DNA from: an uncultured Adlercreutzia sp.
Lineage (GTDB): Bacteria; Actinomycetota; Coriobacteriia; Coriobacteriales; Eggerthellaceae
Direction of reading: 5' to 3'
Assembly (NCBI GenBank): GCA_902478715.1
Contig: CABSMC010000043.1
Location: 1 to 19,748 of the forward strand
Length of the DNA: 19,748 nucleotides
A program made the translations under genes and the position numbers. The notes below the pieces were generated by a model. That model made no database searches. It had not been told where the DNA came from and saw only the letters and a program-made list of their open reading frames with translations. Below, piece by piece: positions 1 through 6,070 of the stretch. Every line of letters starts with the position of its first letter. The first letter of the stretch is position 1.

Positions 1-14
1 GTTAATATTACATG
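1..14 (+). promoter_or_regulatory. possible -10 box of the efflux operon promoter
   Basis: TAATAT at 3-8 is close to the TATAAT consensus and lies about 27 bases upstream of a strong Shine-Dalgarno sequence. The matching -35 box would lie outside the window, so only half of the promoter can be judged. It would drive the leader peptide and the two downstream resistance-type genes. Confidence 0.3.
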
Positions 15-48
15 GTTTGCCAGACCGAATTAACAAAGGAGGGGTGTC

Positions 49-84
49 GTGGTTGGTCTTTTCCGCACGTGGATGAGCGCCTAG
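49..84 (+). CDS. putative regulatory leader peptide, 11 aa
   Basis: A perfect Shine-Dalgarno sequence, AAAGGAGG at 35-42, is followed after six bases by GTG at 49 and an 11-codon frame, MVGLFRTWMSA, ending with TAG at 82-84. No ordinary gene starts here. The larger downstream pump frame lacks a comparable ribosome-binding site, so the strong signal seems to belong to this short peptide. Known mef(A)/msr(D) operons are controlled by a short translated leader (mefL) on which macrolide-bound ribosomes stall. By analogy this peptide is inferred to do the same, although it has no obvious Arg-x-Arg stall motif. A second frame from GTG 44, MSWLVFSARG, also exists but is only one base from the Shine-Dalgarno sequence. 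Confidence 0.5.
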   Translation: MVGLFRTWMSA

Positions 85-117
85 AAAGCGGCGCTGTTGT
101 GGCGTCGCGCTGTTTTT
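76..117 (+). promoter_or_regulatory. attenuator-like alternative hairpins after leader peptide
   Basis: Two mutually exclusive stems can be drawn. AGCGCC (76-81) pairs perfectly with GGCGCT (90-95). Alternatively 87-95 pairs with 101-111, with two single-base bulges, and is followed by five T residues at 113-117, as in an intrinsic terminator. The first stem begins in the last two codons of the leader peptide. A ribosome stopped at the end of the leader would cover the left arm of the terminator and let transcription continue. This is the architecture of transcription attenuation; the stems are seen, the function is inferred. Confidence 0.42.
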
Positions 118-147
118 CTGCACGCCATTTCACAATTGGACATAACC

Positions 148-1434
148 ATGATATTTGAAACCTCTCGGGGCAGGTCTGCTCTGCTGTGCCATTCATGGCA
201 ATTCAAGCTTTGTTTCGTATGGGGCGGCGAGCTCGTTTCGACATTGACGAGTTCGATTCTCCAAATGGGTCTTATTTGGCATCTCGCCCTCACGACAGGG
301 TCGTCTTCTCTCCTCTCCCTGGCATCGTTAGCAGGCTTTCTGCCGATTGCTTTGTTCGGAGGCCTTGCGGGTGCCGTTGTCGACAGACTGCCTTTGAAAC
401 GTGTTCTTATCGGCGCCGACCTCTTCATTGCCGCGGTGGGCGCCGCTTTGGCGATTGCCTCGTTGGGCGGCAGCTTACCTGCATGGCCAATCCTCATCGC
501 CCTGTTTCTCCGCGCAGTTGGCACTTCGTTCTACACGCCGGCCTCCCAATCCCTCACGCCCCATCTCGCCCCGCCAGAGCATCTCGTTCGCCTATCGGGA
601 GTGATGCAGGCGATTCAGTCCGGCGGATACATTCTTGGCGCCGCGCTCGCGGCAGTGATTTATCCTGTGGCGGGCATTACCGCCATGATTGCCCTCGACG
701 TGCTGGGGGCACTTTTCGCTTCTCTAGCTGTCCTCGCCGCGCGGATAGACGCAGGAGGACTCGACGAAGCCGACCACAGTTCGTCCTTTTCCAATAAAGT
801 TCGAGAACTTTTCTCTGAGATTTCGGACGGCTACAAGCTGATTAGAGGGCACAGGGGGTTGTTCGCCCTTCTTTGGTGCGGGTTCGTCTTCGCTTTCGCG
901 TGCTCCCCACTCGCGGCATTGTTCCCAATAATGACCTTGGGACATTTTGGCGGTAGCACGGGGGATGCTGCTTTGGTGGAAATCCTTTTTTCTGCAGGCA
1001 TGCTGGCTGGGTCCGGCATCTTGGCGGTTACGGGAGGGTTCCGCAATAGGTCGTTCACCATGGTCACCGCGATTGCCGGCTTCGGCATTGCCGCAATCGT
1101 ATCCGGATCGCTCGGCCCGTCATTGTTCGCTGCTTTCCTGCCGGTGAGCTTTCTTATGGGCGCATGCTCCCCGTTGTACGCGGGAACCCAGACTGCCCTT
1201 ATGCAGGAGCAGATACCTCCTGAGTACCTAGGCCGCGTTTTCGGCCTCTACGGAACCATCATGGCGTGGGCCATGCCCATGGGCCTCGCAGCCCCCTCCG
1301 TTTTTGCGGACCTGCTCGGAGCTCCGTTATGGTTCGTCGGCTCTGGAGCGACCATGGTACTGCTTGCGATGGCTATGCTGCTTGCTCCGAGCGTCCGAAA
1401 CGTGGGGAAAAGAGACACCGGGCAGATTCAATAG
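148..1434 (+). CDS. Mef-like MFS drug efflux transporter
   Basis: A 428-residue major facilitator protein expected to export drugs by proton antiport across the cytoplasmic membrane. It strongly resembles the macrolide pump Mef(A). The first helix begins at the Trp-Gln-Phe-Lys segment (about residues 17-20) and continues through TSSILQMGLIWHL. An MFS motif-A-like loop, GAVVDRLPLKR, follows helix 2 (about 75-85), and EYLGRVFGLYGTIM precedes helix 11. Mef(A) is about 405 aa, so the body is full length. The start is uncertain: TTG 97 gives 445 aa but overlaps the attenuator, while ATG 148 lies after it but has no clear Shine-Dalgarno sequence. The frame continues upstream into the leader peptide, broken only by TAG 82-84. 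It is paired with an Msr(D)-like ABC-F gene 261 bases downstream, as in mef-msr operons. Macrolide specificity is inferred from this pairing. Confidence 0.85.
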   Translation: MIFETSRGRSALLCHSWQFKLCFVWGGELVSTLTSSILQMGLIWHLALTTGSSSLLSLASLAGFLPIALFGGLAGAVVDRLPLKRVLIGADLFIAAVGAALAIASLGGSLPAWPILIALFLRAVGTSFYTPASQSLTPHLAPPEHLVRLSGVMQAIQSGGYILGAALAAVIYPVAGITAMIALDVLGALFASLAVLAARIDAGGLDEADHSSSFSNKVRELFSEISDGYKLIRGHRGLFALLWCGFVFAFACSPLAALFPIMTLGHFGGSTGDAALVEILFSAGMLAGSGILAVTGGFRNRSFTMVTAIAGFGIAAIVSGSLGPSLFAAFLPVSFLMGACSPLYAGTQTALMQEQIPPEYLGRVFGLYGTIMAWAMPMGLAAPSVFADLLGAPLWFVGSGATMVLLAMAMLLAPSVRNVGKRDTGQIQ

Positions 1435-1565
1435 CCCAAGTATTCGAAAAAAAGAGGCAGCAGCCATCGGTTCAAGCGTCAGCCTTCAAGCCCTTGCGAC
1501 GACGAGGTATTGCACCGACATCCCACATCGCGCTCCTTATTCGTCGCCAACTATCATTTTCGGAT

Positions 1566-1604
1566 TTGCCGGCTTGCGCAAGGTCAAAACGCTCGCGCCG
1601 GCAA
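1566..1604 (+). other. hairpin in the pump/ABC-F intergenic region
   Basis: TTGCCGGC at 1566-1573 and GCCGGCAA at 1597-1604 form a perfect 8-bp inverted repeat around a 23-base loop. It lies in the 261-base gap between the two resistance-type genes. A T6 run follows at about 1639-1644 but is not adjacent, so this is not a normal terminator. Downstream, GTG 1628 after AAAGGCG opens a 26-codon frame that ends at 1708, overlapping the start of the ABC-F gene. Known msr(D) has its own leader upstream, so a second control element is possible here but unproved. Nothing else recognisable lies in 1435-1695. Confidence 0.28.
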
Positions 1605-1695
1605 TTGGGCAAAGGCGAAAAATCGACGTGAGCAATCTTTTTTGGCATGGCTGCGCTCCCAGTAAAACGCTAATACACAAAAGGCGGTTCAACCT

Positions 1696-3165
1696 ATGGA
1701 ACTCATAGTCAAAGCTAAAGACATCTTTTTGGAATATGCCGGCCGCGATATCCTAGATATCGAAGAGTTGGAAATCTACTCCTACGATCGCATCGGCTTG
1801 GTGGGAGACAATGGCGCAGGCAAAACCAGCCTGCTTAAAATTCTGAGCGGCAATCTTACCATTGCGGACGCCGACGTCAGGCGTTTCGGCAGCGTTGCCC
1901 TCATCGGCCAACTCGATGAACTCGACCTTGATGCGGCTCAGGGCAGTGGTGAGATGCTCTCCCGTCTCAACGTCGCCGGAGTGGCGCAGGAGACGATGAG
2001 CGGCGGAGAGGAGACACGCGCCAAGATTGCCTCTGCGCTCTCCCAGCAGGCAAGCGCGATCTTTGCTGATGAGCCTACGAGCCACCTCGACCAAGACGGC
2101 ATCAGCCTTCTCGTCGGACAACTCAAGGCATTTGATGGAGCCCTGCTCATTGTGAGCCATGACCGTTATTTTCTCGATCAGGTAGTGGACAAGATCTGGG
2201 AGCTCAAAGACGGCGGTATTTCCGAATTCTGGGGTGACTACTCCGACTATCTGCGACAGAAAGAAGAAGAGCGCAAAGTTCAGGCGGCTCGATACGAAGA
2301 GGCGATGCGCGAGCGCGAGCGCCTTGAAGCCGCCATCGAAAAACAACGGAAAAAAGCACGGCAGGTCGACGCCAAGCAGAAGGGCGCAAAGAAAAGCAAC
2401 GAGAATGCAGGTCGATTGGGGCATCAGAAAGCAACCGGCACCAAACAGAAGAGGATGTACCAGGCGGCTAAGAACATGGAGAAGCGCCTCGAAGCGCTCG
2501 AAGGGGTTGAGGCCCCCGACAGCATTCGCACCGTGCGGTTCCGCCAGAGCAAGGCCCTGGAACTGCATAGTAAATTTCCCATCTCGGCAGACGATTTCAG
2601 CTTGAGCTTCGGCAACCGCATGCTCTATGACCACGCGAAATTCGAGATACCGCTCGGTGCCAAAGTGGCCATCACCGGTGGCAACGGTACAGGAAAGACC
2701 AGCCTGCTGAAGGCAATCGCTCGACGCGCCGACGGTATCAACATCTCTCCCAAGGCAGAGATCGGTTACTTCGAGCAAACAGGCTACAAGTTCGACGCCC
2801 GTCAGTCTGCGATCTCGTTCATGCAGGATGGTTGCGAGTACAGCATGACCGAAATCCGAAGCATCCTCGCCTCTATGGGAATCGGACCGCGTGACCTGGC
2901 AAAGGACGTTGGCGTTCTCTCGGGAGGCGAAGTCATCAAGCTGCTGCTCGCGAAGATGCTGCTGGGCAGATACAACATCTTGCTCATGGACGAGCCTGGA
3001 AATTACCTGGACATCAAGAGCGCCGAAGCCCTCGAGCAGATGATGAGCGCCTATGTCGGAACGATAGTGTTCGTCTCCCACGATAAGAGGCTGGTCGAGA
3101 ACGTCGCAGACATTATTTACGAAATAAAGGACACCAAGCTAGTCAAAATCTTTCAGCGCGAATAA
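1696..3165 (+). CDS. Msr(D)/Mel-like ABC-F ribosomal protection ATPase
   Basis: A 489-residue soluble protein with two ABC domains and no membrane segment, the ABC-F layout. Such proteins bind the ribosomal E site and dislodge antibiotics from the exit tunnel. Domain 1 has Walker A GDNGAGKTS (37-45), signature SGGEE (102-106), Walker B ending FADEPT (123-128) and switch His 155. A charged coiled linker (about 180-285), which contacts P-site tRNA in this family, carries WGDYSDYLRQKEEER. Domain 2 has Walker A GGNGTGKTS (328-336), signature LSGGE (408-412) and MDEPGNYLD (431-439), where Gly replaces the usual Ser/Thr. Length and many blocks match Msr(D)/Mel (487 aa) closely. The start ATG 1696 follows AAGGCGG. 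Codon use is less G+C-rich than that of the chromosomal genes, which suggests horizontal acquisition. Macrolide resistance is the inferred phenotype. Confidence 0.9.
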   Translation: MELIVKAKDIFLEYAGRDILDIEELEIYSYDRIGLVGDNGAGKTSLLKILSGNLTIADADVRRFGSVALIGQLDELDLDAAQGSGEMLSRLNVAGVAQETMSGGEETRAKIASALSQQASAIFADEPTSHLDQDGISLLVGQLKAFDGALLIVSHDRYFLDQVVDKIWELKDGGISEFWGDYSDYLRQKEEERKVQAARYEEAMRERERLEAAIEKQRKKARQVDAKQKGAKKSNENAGRLGHQKATGTKQKRMYQAAKNMEKRLEALEGVEAPDSIRTVRFRQSKALELHSKFPISADDFSLSFGNRMLYDHAKFEIPLGAKVAITGGNGTGKTSLLKAIARRADGINISPKAEIGYFEQTGYKFDARQSAISFMQDGCEYSMTEIRSILASMGIGPRDLAKDVGVLSGGEVIKLLLAKMLLGRYNILLMDEPGNYLDIKSAEALEQMMSAYVGTIVFVSHDKRLVENVADIIYEIKDTKLVKIFQRE

Positions 3166-3195
3166 CCCTAAATGAGCAGGATATATTCCCAGAAT

Positions 3196-3230
3196 GGAGA
3201 CAAAAGGCCTCGAAACAGGCCTTTTTCTCC
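3196..3230 (+). terminator. Rho-independent terminator of the efflux operon
   Basis: AAAAGGCCT (3202-3210) pairs with AGGCCTTTT (3217-3225) across a CGAAAC loop. The stem extends outward as GGAGA (3196-3200) with TCTCC (3226-3230) around one bulged C. The T run on the 3' arm completes an intrinsic terminator 31 bases after the ABC-F stop codon. Confidence 0.85.
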
Positions 3231-3375
3231 GCGATGCATAGGTCAATTGATAAGGTTCACAGAAATTCGGAAGAATTGGCAATCCGAGTTTTCCGACACA
3301 CGAAAGAAATTTTCAGAGCGGGGAAGCGGATGAACCAGGCCAATCTCATAGTCGCAAGGATAGAGCGGGCGCGAC

Positions 3376-3489
3376 ATGAGCCTCGCCTGCTTCCTCACGA
3401 AGGAGCAGGCGAGCGACCTGGCCGAAACACACAGGAGGATGGTGGAGGACTACGGGCCGGCGAGCCATGCGGGCCCTTTCCGATTCTAG
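3376..3489 (+). CDS. short hypothetical protein, possible gene fragment
   Basis: A 37-codon frame starting MSLACFLTKEQASDLAETH and ending in a TAG at 3487-3489. The predicted peptide is soluble, with a helix-like middle, and I do not recognise it. It is close to the next small frame (14-base gap) and to the PcfB/VirD4-like genes on the same strand, as in conjugation clusters. No strong Shine-Dalgarno sequence precedes it. It may be the N-terminus of a longer gene that has been deleted or broken. Confidence 0.25.
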   Translation: MSLACFLTKEQASDLAETHRRMVEDYGPASHAGPFRF

Positions 3490-3503
3490 CGAGGAGGTGC
3501 CGC

Positions 3504-3635
3504 ATGGACCGCGCCGCTAGGCATACCGCCCGGACCGCCGCCCTCTCGGCACTCATAGCCCTGCCCTGCATTTTCGCGCCATCGGCCTTCCCACCGCCTT
3601 CGCCATGCCCGAGGCATGGCGAGCAATCTGTTTGA
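3504..3635 (+). CDS. short hypothetical protein with a hydrophobic N-terminal segment
   Basis: ATG 3504 has a good Shine-Dalgarno sequence, GAGGAGG at 3490-3496, seven bases upstream. The 43-residue product has Arg residues near its start, followed by a hydrophobic stretch (ALSALIALPCIFAPSAF), resembling a signal peptide or single membrane anchor, and then a Pro-rich tail ending at TGA. Small membrane proteins are common in conjugation gene clusters near virD4. The product is too short to assign and may be a truncated remnant. Confidence 0.3.
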   Translation: MDRAARHTARTAALSALIALPCIFAPSAFPPPSPCPRHGEQSV

Positions 3636-3747
3636 GGAAGCGGGAGGCGCGACCTTCCGCCGATGCGGAAGGGGCCGAGAATGGCGAGCGATTACGGCGA
3701 CGACGCCGGAGAGAAGATGATAGAGGACTTCGCGCTTCGGGGAGCGC

Positions 3748-4122
3748 ATGGGCGAGAGGGCGATGTACGACCGCGCGAGGCGGATGCGGAGCGCGTTCGA
3801 GAACGCCACGGCCGCGACGCGCGGAGCCGCGGGGGAAGGCGATGCCCGCGAGAAGCCCGCCGAATGGGCGAAGCTCGACATGGCCGAGTTTCAGGAGATC
3901 GAGGACTATGCCGGCATCAAGGGGATCATCGAGGCGAAGCTCAGGGCGCACGCCGTCGACTCGGCGTGGTTCGTCGAGCCCGCCACGGGTAGGGAGCACC
4001 TTCTGTTCCGCGTCGCGGACGCCAGGCAGGCCCGCGCGGCGGCGTCGGCCCTCGAGGCAGAGGGCGCCACCACGCGCGCTGCAACGCGGGGACCCCGCAT
4101 GCAGGAGGTGCGGGCGAGATGA
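3748..4122 (+). CDS. PcfB-like (DUF3801-type) conjugation protein, possibly frameshifted
   Basis: A 124-residue soluble protein whose TGA overlaps the ATG of the VirD4-like gene (ATGA at 4119-4122). In Gram-positive conjugative elements a PcfB/DUF3801 protein is usually encoded directly before the coupling protein. The segment from GIKGIIEAKL through LLFRVADARQARAAASALE resembles the C-terminal half of that family; this is a recollection-level match. A second frame from ATG 3681, beginning MASDYGDDAGEKMIEDFALRGA, looks like the missing N-terminus. It lies in another frame and would join near 3745, implying a one-base frameshift. PcfB proteins are thought to assist the coupling ATPase at the membrane. 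With its partner truncated, this copy is probably non-functional. Confidence 0.45.
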   Translation: MGERAMYDRARRMRSAFENATAATRGAAGEGDAREKPAEWAKLDMAEFQEIEDYAGIKGIIEAKLRAHAVDSAWFVEPATGREHLLFRVADARQARAAASALEAEGATTRAATRGPRMQEVRAR

Positions 4123-4668
4123 CGACTGCACGAATCATGGCGGCAGCCCTCGCCTCCATCGCCGCCTTCCTCCTCGGGAACTCGTACGCCGCATGCCTGC
4201 TCTCGCTTCCGGGCAGTCCCGCGGTCAACCTCACGGAAGCGGCCAAGCGCCTTCCTTCCTTTCTGCTAGGCCACGGCCCCCTCTCGCTCGAGGCTGCCGC
4301 GCTCGCGACGGGGCTCGTGGCCGCCTGCGCCGTGTGGTGCGCCTGGGCGTGGTCGCTCACGCACGGGAACCCGGAGCGGCAGGGCGAGGAGCACGGCAGC
4401 GCCCGCTGGGGCACCGTCCGCGAGGGCAGGCGATTCATGAACCTCGAGAACCCCGACAGAAACATCGTCCTCACGAAGCACTTTGGGATGGCGATGGACC
4501 GGCCCGACCACGACCGACGCTTCGAGCGCAACCGGAACGTGCTCGTGGTGGGCGGCTCCGGCTCCGGGAAGACGAGGGGGTTCTTCGAGCCCAACATCAT
4601 GCAGCTGAACTCGAACCACCTCGTGACCGACCCGAAGGGCGAGACGCTGCCCCGGATGGGGCACATGT
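4119..4668 (+). pseudogene. VirD4/TraG-type coupling protein, 5' fragment
   Basis: The first ~183 codons of a type IV secretion coupling ATPase, which pumps DNA through the conjugation channel. Two hydrophobic N-terminal segments are visible (about residues 6-28 and 56-80). These are followed by the EHGSARWGT block, Walker A VVGGSGSGKTRGF (about 143-155) and VTDPKGETL (about 169-177), all typical of the family. Full-length members are about 600 aa and carry a Walker B and further motifs that are absent here. The homologous sequence stops after GHM at about 4668, where reverse-oriented IS66 DNA begins. The frame then reads on through unrelated sequence to a stop at 4773-4775, giving a 218-residue hybrid. 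It marks a dead conjugative element. Confidence 0.8.
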
Positions 4669-4676
4669 GGCGGGGC

Positions 4677-4995
4677 GATGGTCGGGGGTCGGTGCCGGGA
4701 TGGGCGCGGCGGCCGCGACAACAGGCGCTGCTGGTGCGGGGTCGTCCGCCTTTGCGAGAGCGACGCTGTCCCTGAGCTCGGCGCGGCTCAGCTCGATCCA
4801 CCCGCCGCCCTTGGGCTCGCGGCGCCCGAAGGTCTCCGGGTCCTCGTCCTGGAACCTGTGCAGCCACAGGTAGAAGGTCGACGTGCTCATGCGGTTGAGC
4901 TTGGTCCACTCCATCACGCCCATGTCGCTGGCGAGGAACTGCTCGATCTGCTGCCGGCGCATGGCCCGGCGCTCGTCTGGCTTCATCATCGTCAT
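4677..4995 (-). pseudogene. tnpA: IS66 TnpA accessory protein, 3'-truncated
   Basis: About 106 codons match an IS66-type TnpA, a small helix-turn-helix protein that accompanies the TnpB and TnpC transposition proteins. The DNA-binding region is visible as RRQQIEQFLAS and STSTFYLWLHRFQ (about residues 13-48), followed by GGGWIELSRAELRD and an Ala/Pro-rich tail. The natural C-terminus has been replaced after about residue 106 by reversed virD4 sequence, so the frame continues to about 4597 as a chimera. ATG 4995 has alternatives at 4989 and 4986. Without tnpB and tnpC the element cannot move by itself. Confidence 0.7.
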
Positions 4996-5060
4996 CGCAA
5001 CCCCAATCTCTCGTTGGCTGGGGGCATTGTCCCGCGGTGCTAGATCAAGCTGAAGACGCA

Positions 5061-5077
5061 GCAGTTATGGCGCTTAC
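5061..5077 (-). repeat. IS66 terminal inverted repeat
   Basis: The minus-strand end GTAAGCGCCATAACTGC fits the conserved GTAAGCG start of IS66 termini. It fixes the outer boundary of the insertion sequence at 5077. No partner repeat is present in the window. Confidence 0.75.
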
Positions 5078-5089
5078 TTTTATCTTCTC

Positions 5090-6064
5090 CTAGGCGTTTT
5101 CCCTCTGCCACGGGGTGGGTGGGCGGTTGAGGAGGTGCTGGGCGTTTTCGTAGAGCTGGGCGAGCAGGGCGGCGCGGGCCTCGGGGGTGTCGGCGCCGCG
5201 CACCTCGCAGAGCACGTCGGCGGTGTAGATGGTGTGGGCCGGGCCGCAGTCGGTGCCGCGCAGAGGCTCGGGGGTCATATAGGGCGAATCCGTCTCGGTG
5301 AGCAGGCGATCGGCCGGTACCAGCTTGGCGGCCTCGCGCACCTCGTCGGCGCGCTTGAAGGTAAGCGGGCCCCCGAAGGCGATGTAGCAGCCGGCCTCCA
5401 CCCAACGCGCCACCTCAGCGGCATCCAGGTTGAAGCAGTGCAGAAGAGTCCCCGCCTCGGGGAAGCCCTCCTCTTTCAGAATGGCAAAACCGTCGTCGTG
5501 GGCCTCGCGCATATGCAGCGCGATGGGCAGCCCCGCTTCCTTGGCCAGGCGGATCTGGGCGCGGAAGACCTCTTGCTGCACATCGCGCGGCGACAGGTCG
5601 TAGTGGTAGTCGAGCCCGATCTCCCCCACCGCGCTCACGCGGCGGTCGCGCAGACGCTCGCGCAGGGCGGCCTTAAGCTCCGGCGTCCAGTCCTTGGCGT
5701 TGTGCGGGTGCACACCGGCCGCGATGCGCACATGGGGCACCGCCGGGGCAGCGACAATGCCAGCCGCCCCGTCGTCCTCTTCTTCCATGACCTTCAGATC
5801 GCGCGCGGCCTCCATGAGCCAGAGAGGCAGGTCGTCGAAGGTGGCGAAGCCGTCCTCGGCCGGATCGACGATGGTCTCCACGAAGGCGACGCCGTGAGCG
5901 CCGGCACGGGCCAGCTCGCAAGCCGGGTCGGCCAGCATCTGCAGATGCGCATGGGTGTCGGCCACCGGGCCCTCCAGCACCGGCGAGGGCATCACGCGCC
6001 ACTTGCCCCCCTTGCGCTTCTGTCGGAACAGCGCGTCATAAAAAACGGGATCTTGGTCTCTCAT
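5090..6064 (-). CDS. tatD: TatD family metal-dependent hydrolase
   Basis: A 324-residue TIM-barrel metallohydrolase of the TatD/YcfH type, a cytoplasmic Mg-dependent DNase or phosphodiesterase family. Metal-binding signatures appear in the usual order: DTHAH (about 36-40), GVHPHN, GEIGLDYHY, ALHMREAH, LLHCF and LLTETDSPYM. The core is complete. The start ATG 6064 is six bases after the metG stop, so the two form an operon, an arrangement common in bacteria. About 24 residues precede a second Met (25), which lies closer to the usual family start, so translation from there is an alternative. An extra acidic loop, VMEEEDDGAAG, lies between the first two motifs. The 3' end is intact but borders the IS66 remnant, so the native downstream DNA and any terminator have been replaced. 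Confidence 0.92.
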   Translation of the reverse strand: MRDQDPVFYDALFRQKRKGGKWRVMPSPVLEGPVADTHAHLQMLADPACELARAGAHGVAFVETIVDPAEDGFATFDDLPLWLMEAARDLKVMEEEDDGAAGIVAAPAVPHVRIAAGVHPHNAKDWTPELKAALRERLRDRRVSAVGEIGLDYHYDLSPRDVQQEVFRAQIRLAKEAGLPIALHMREAHDDGFAILKEEGFPEAGTLLHCFNLDAAEVARWVEAGCYIAFGGPLTFKRADEVREAAKLVPADRLLTETDSPYMTPEPLRGTDCGPAHTIYTADVLCEVRGADTPEARAALLAQLYENAQHLLNRPPTPWQRENA

Positions 6065-6070
6065 GATCGC

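Larger units (their letters stand above)
3231..3747 (+). other. degenerate junction between resistance operon and conjugation remnants
   Basis: No full-size gene can be supported in this stretch. The first 145 bases are relatively A+T-rich and hold no recognisable feature. From about 3376 the DNA becomes G+C-rich and carries two short frames with plausible starts (listed separately), then an apparent N-terminal piece of the PcfB-like gene from ATG 3681. The pattern fits the remains of a conjugation gene cluster after deletion, joined to the end of the efflux operon. The composition change near 3360-3380 is a candidate recombination junction. Confidence 0.4.
4670..5077 (-). mobile_element. IS66-family insertion sequence, one end only
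   Basis: Read on the minus strand, the element starts at 5077 with GTAAGCGCCATAACTGC, the characteristic terminal sequence of IS66-family elements. tnpA follows 82 bases in. The tnpB and tnpC genes that should come next, and the second terminal repeat, are missing. The sequence instead changes to the virD4 fragment at about 4668-4680. A deletion therefore removed most of the IS together with the rest of virD4. The end lies 12 bp from the tatD stop codon. No matching 8-bp target duplication of TTTTATCT (5078-5085) was seen at the other junction, as expected after a deletion. Confidence 0.75.

Noticed and set aside
1753..3081. 442-codon minus-strand frame opposite the ABC-F gene
   Set aside because: The plus strand has both sets of ABC motifs; the antisense product has none.
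3605..4873. 422-codon plus-strand frame through the conjugation remnant region
   Set aside because: Arg/Pro-rich without motifs; it overlaps the PcfB-like and VirD4-like frames, which have recognisable features.
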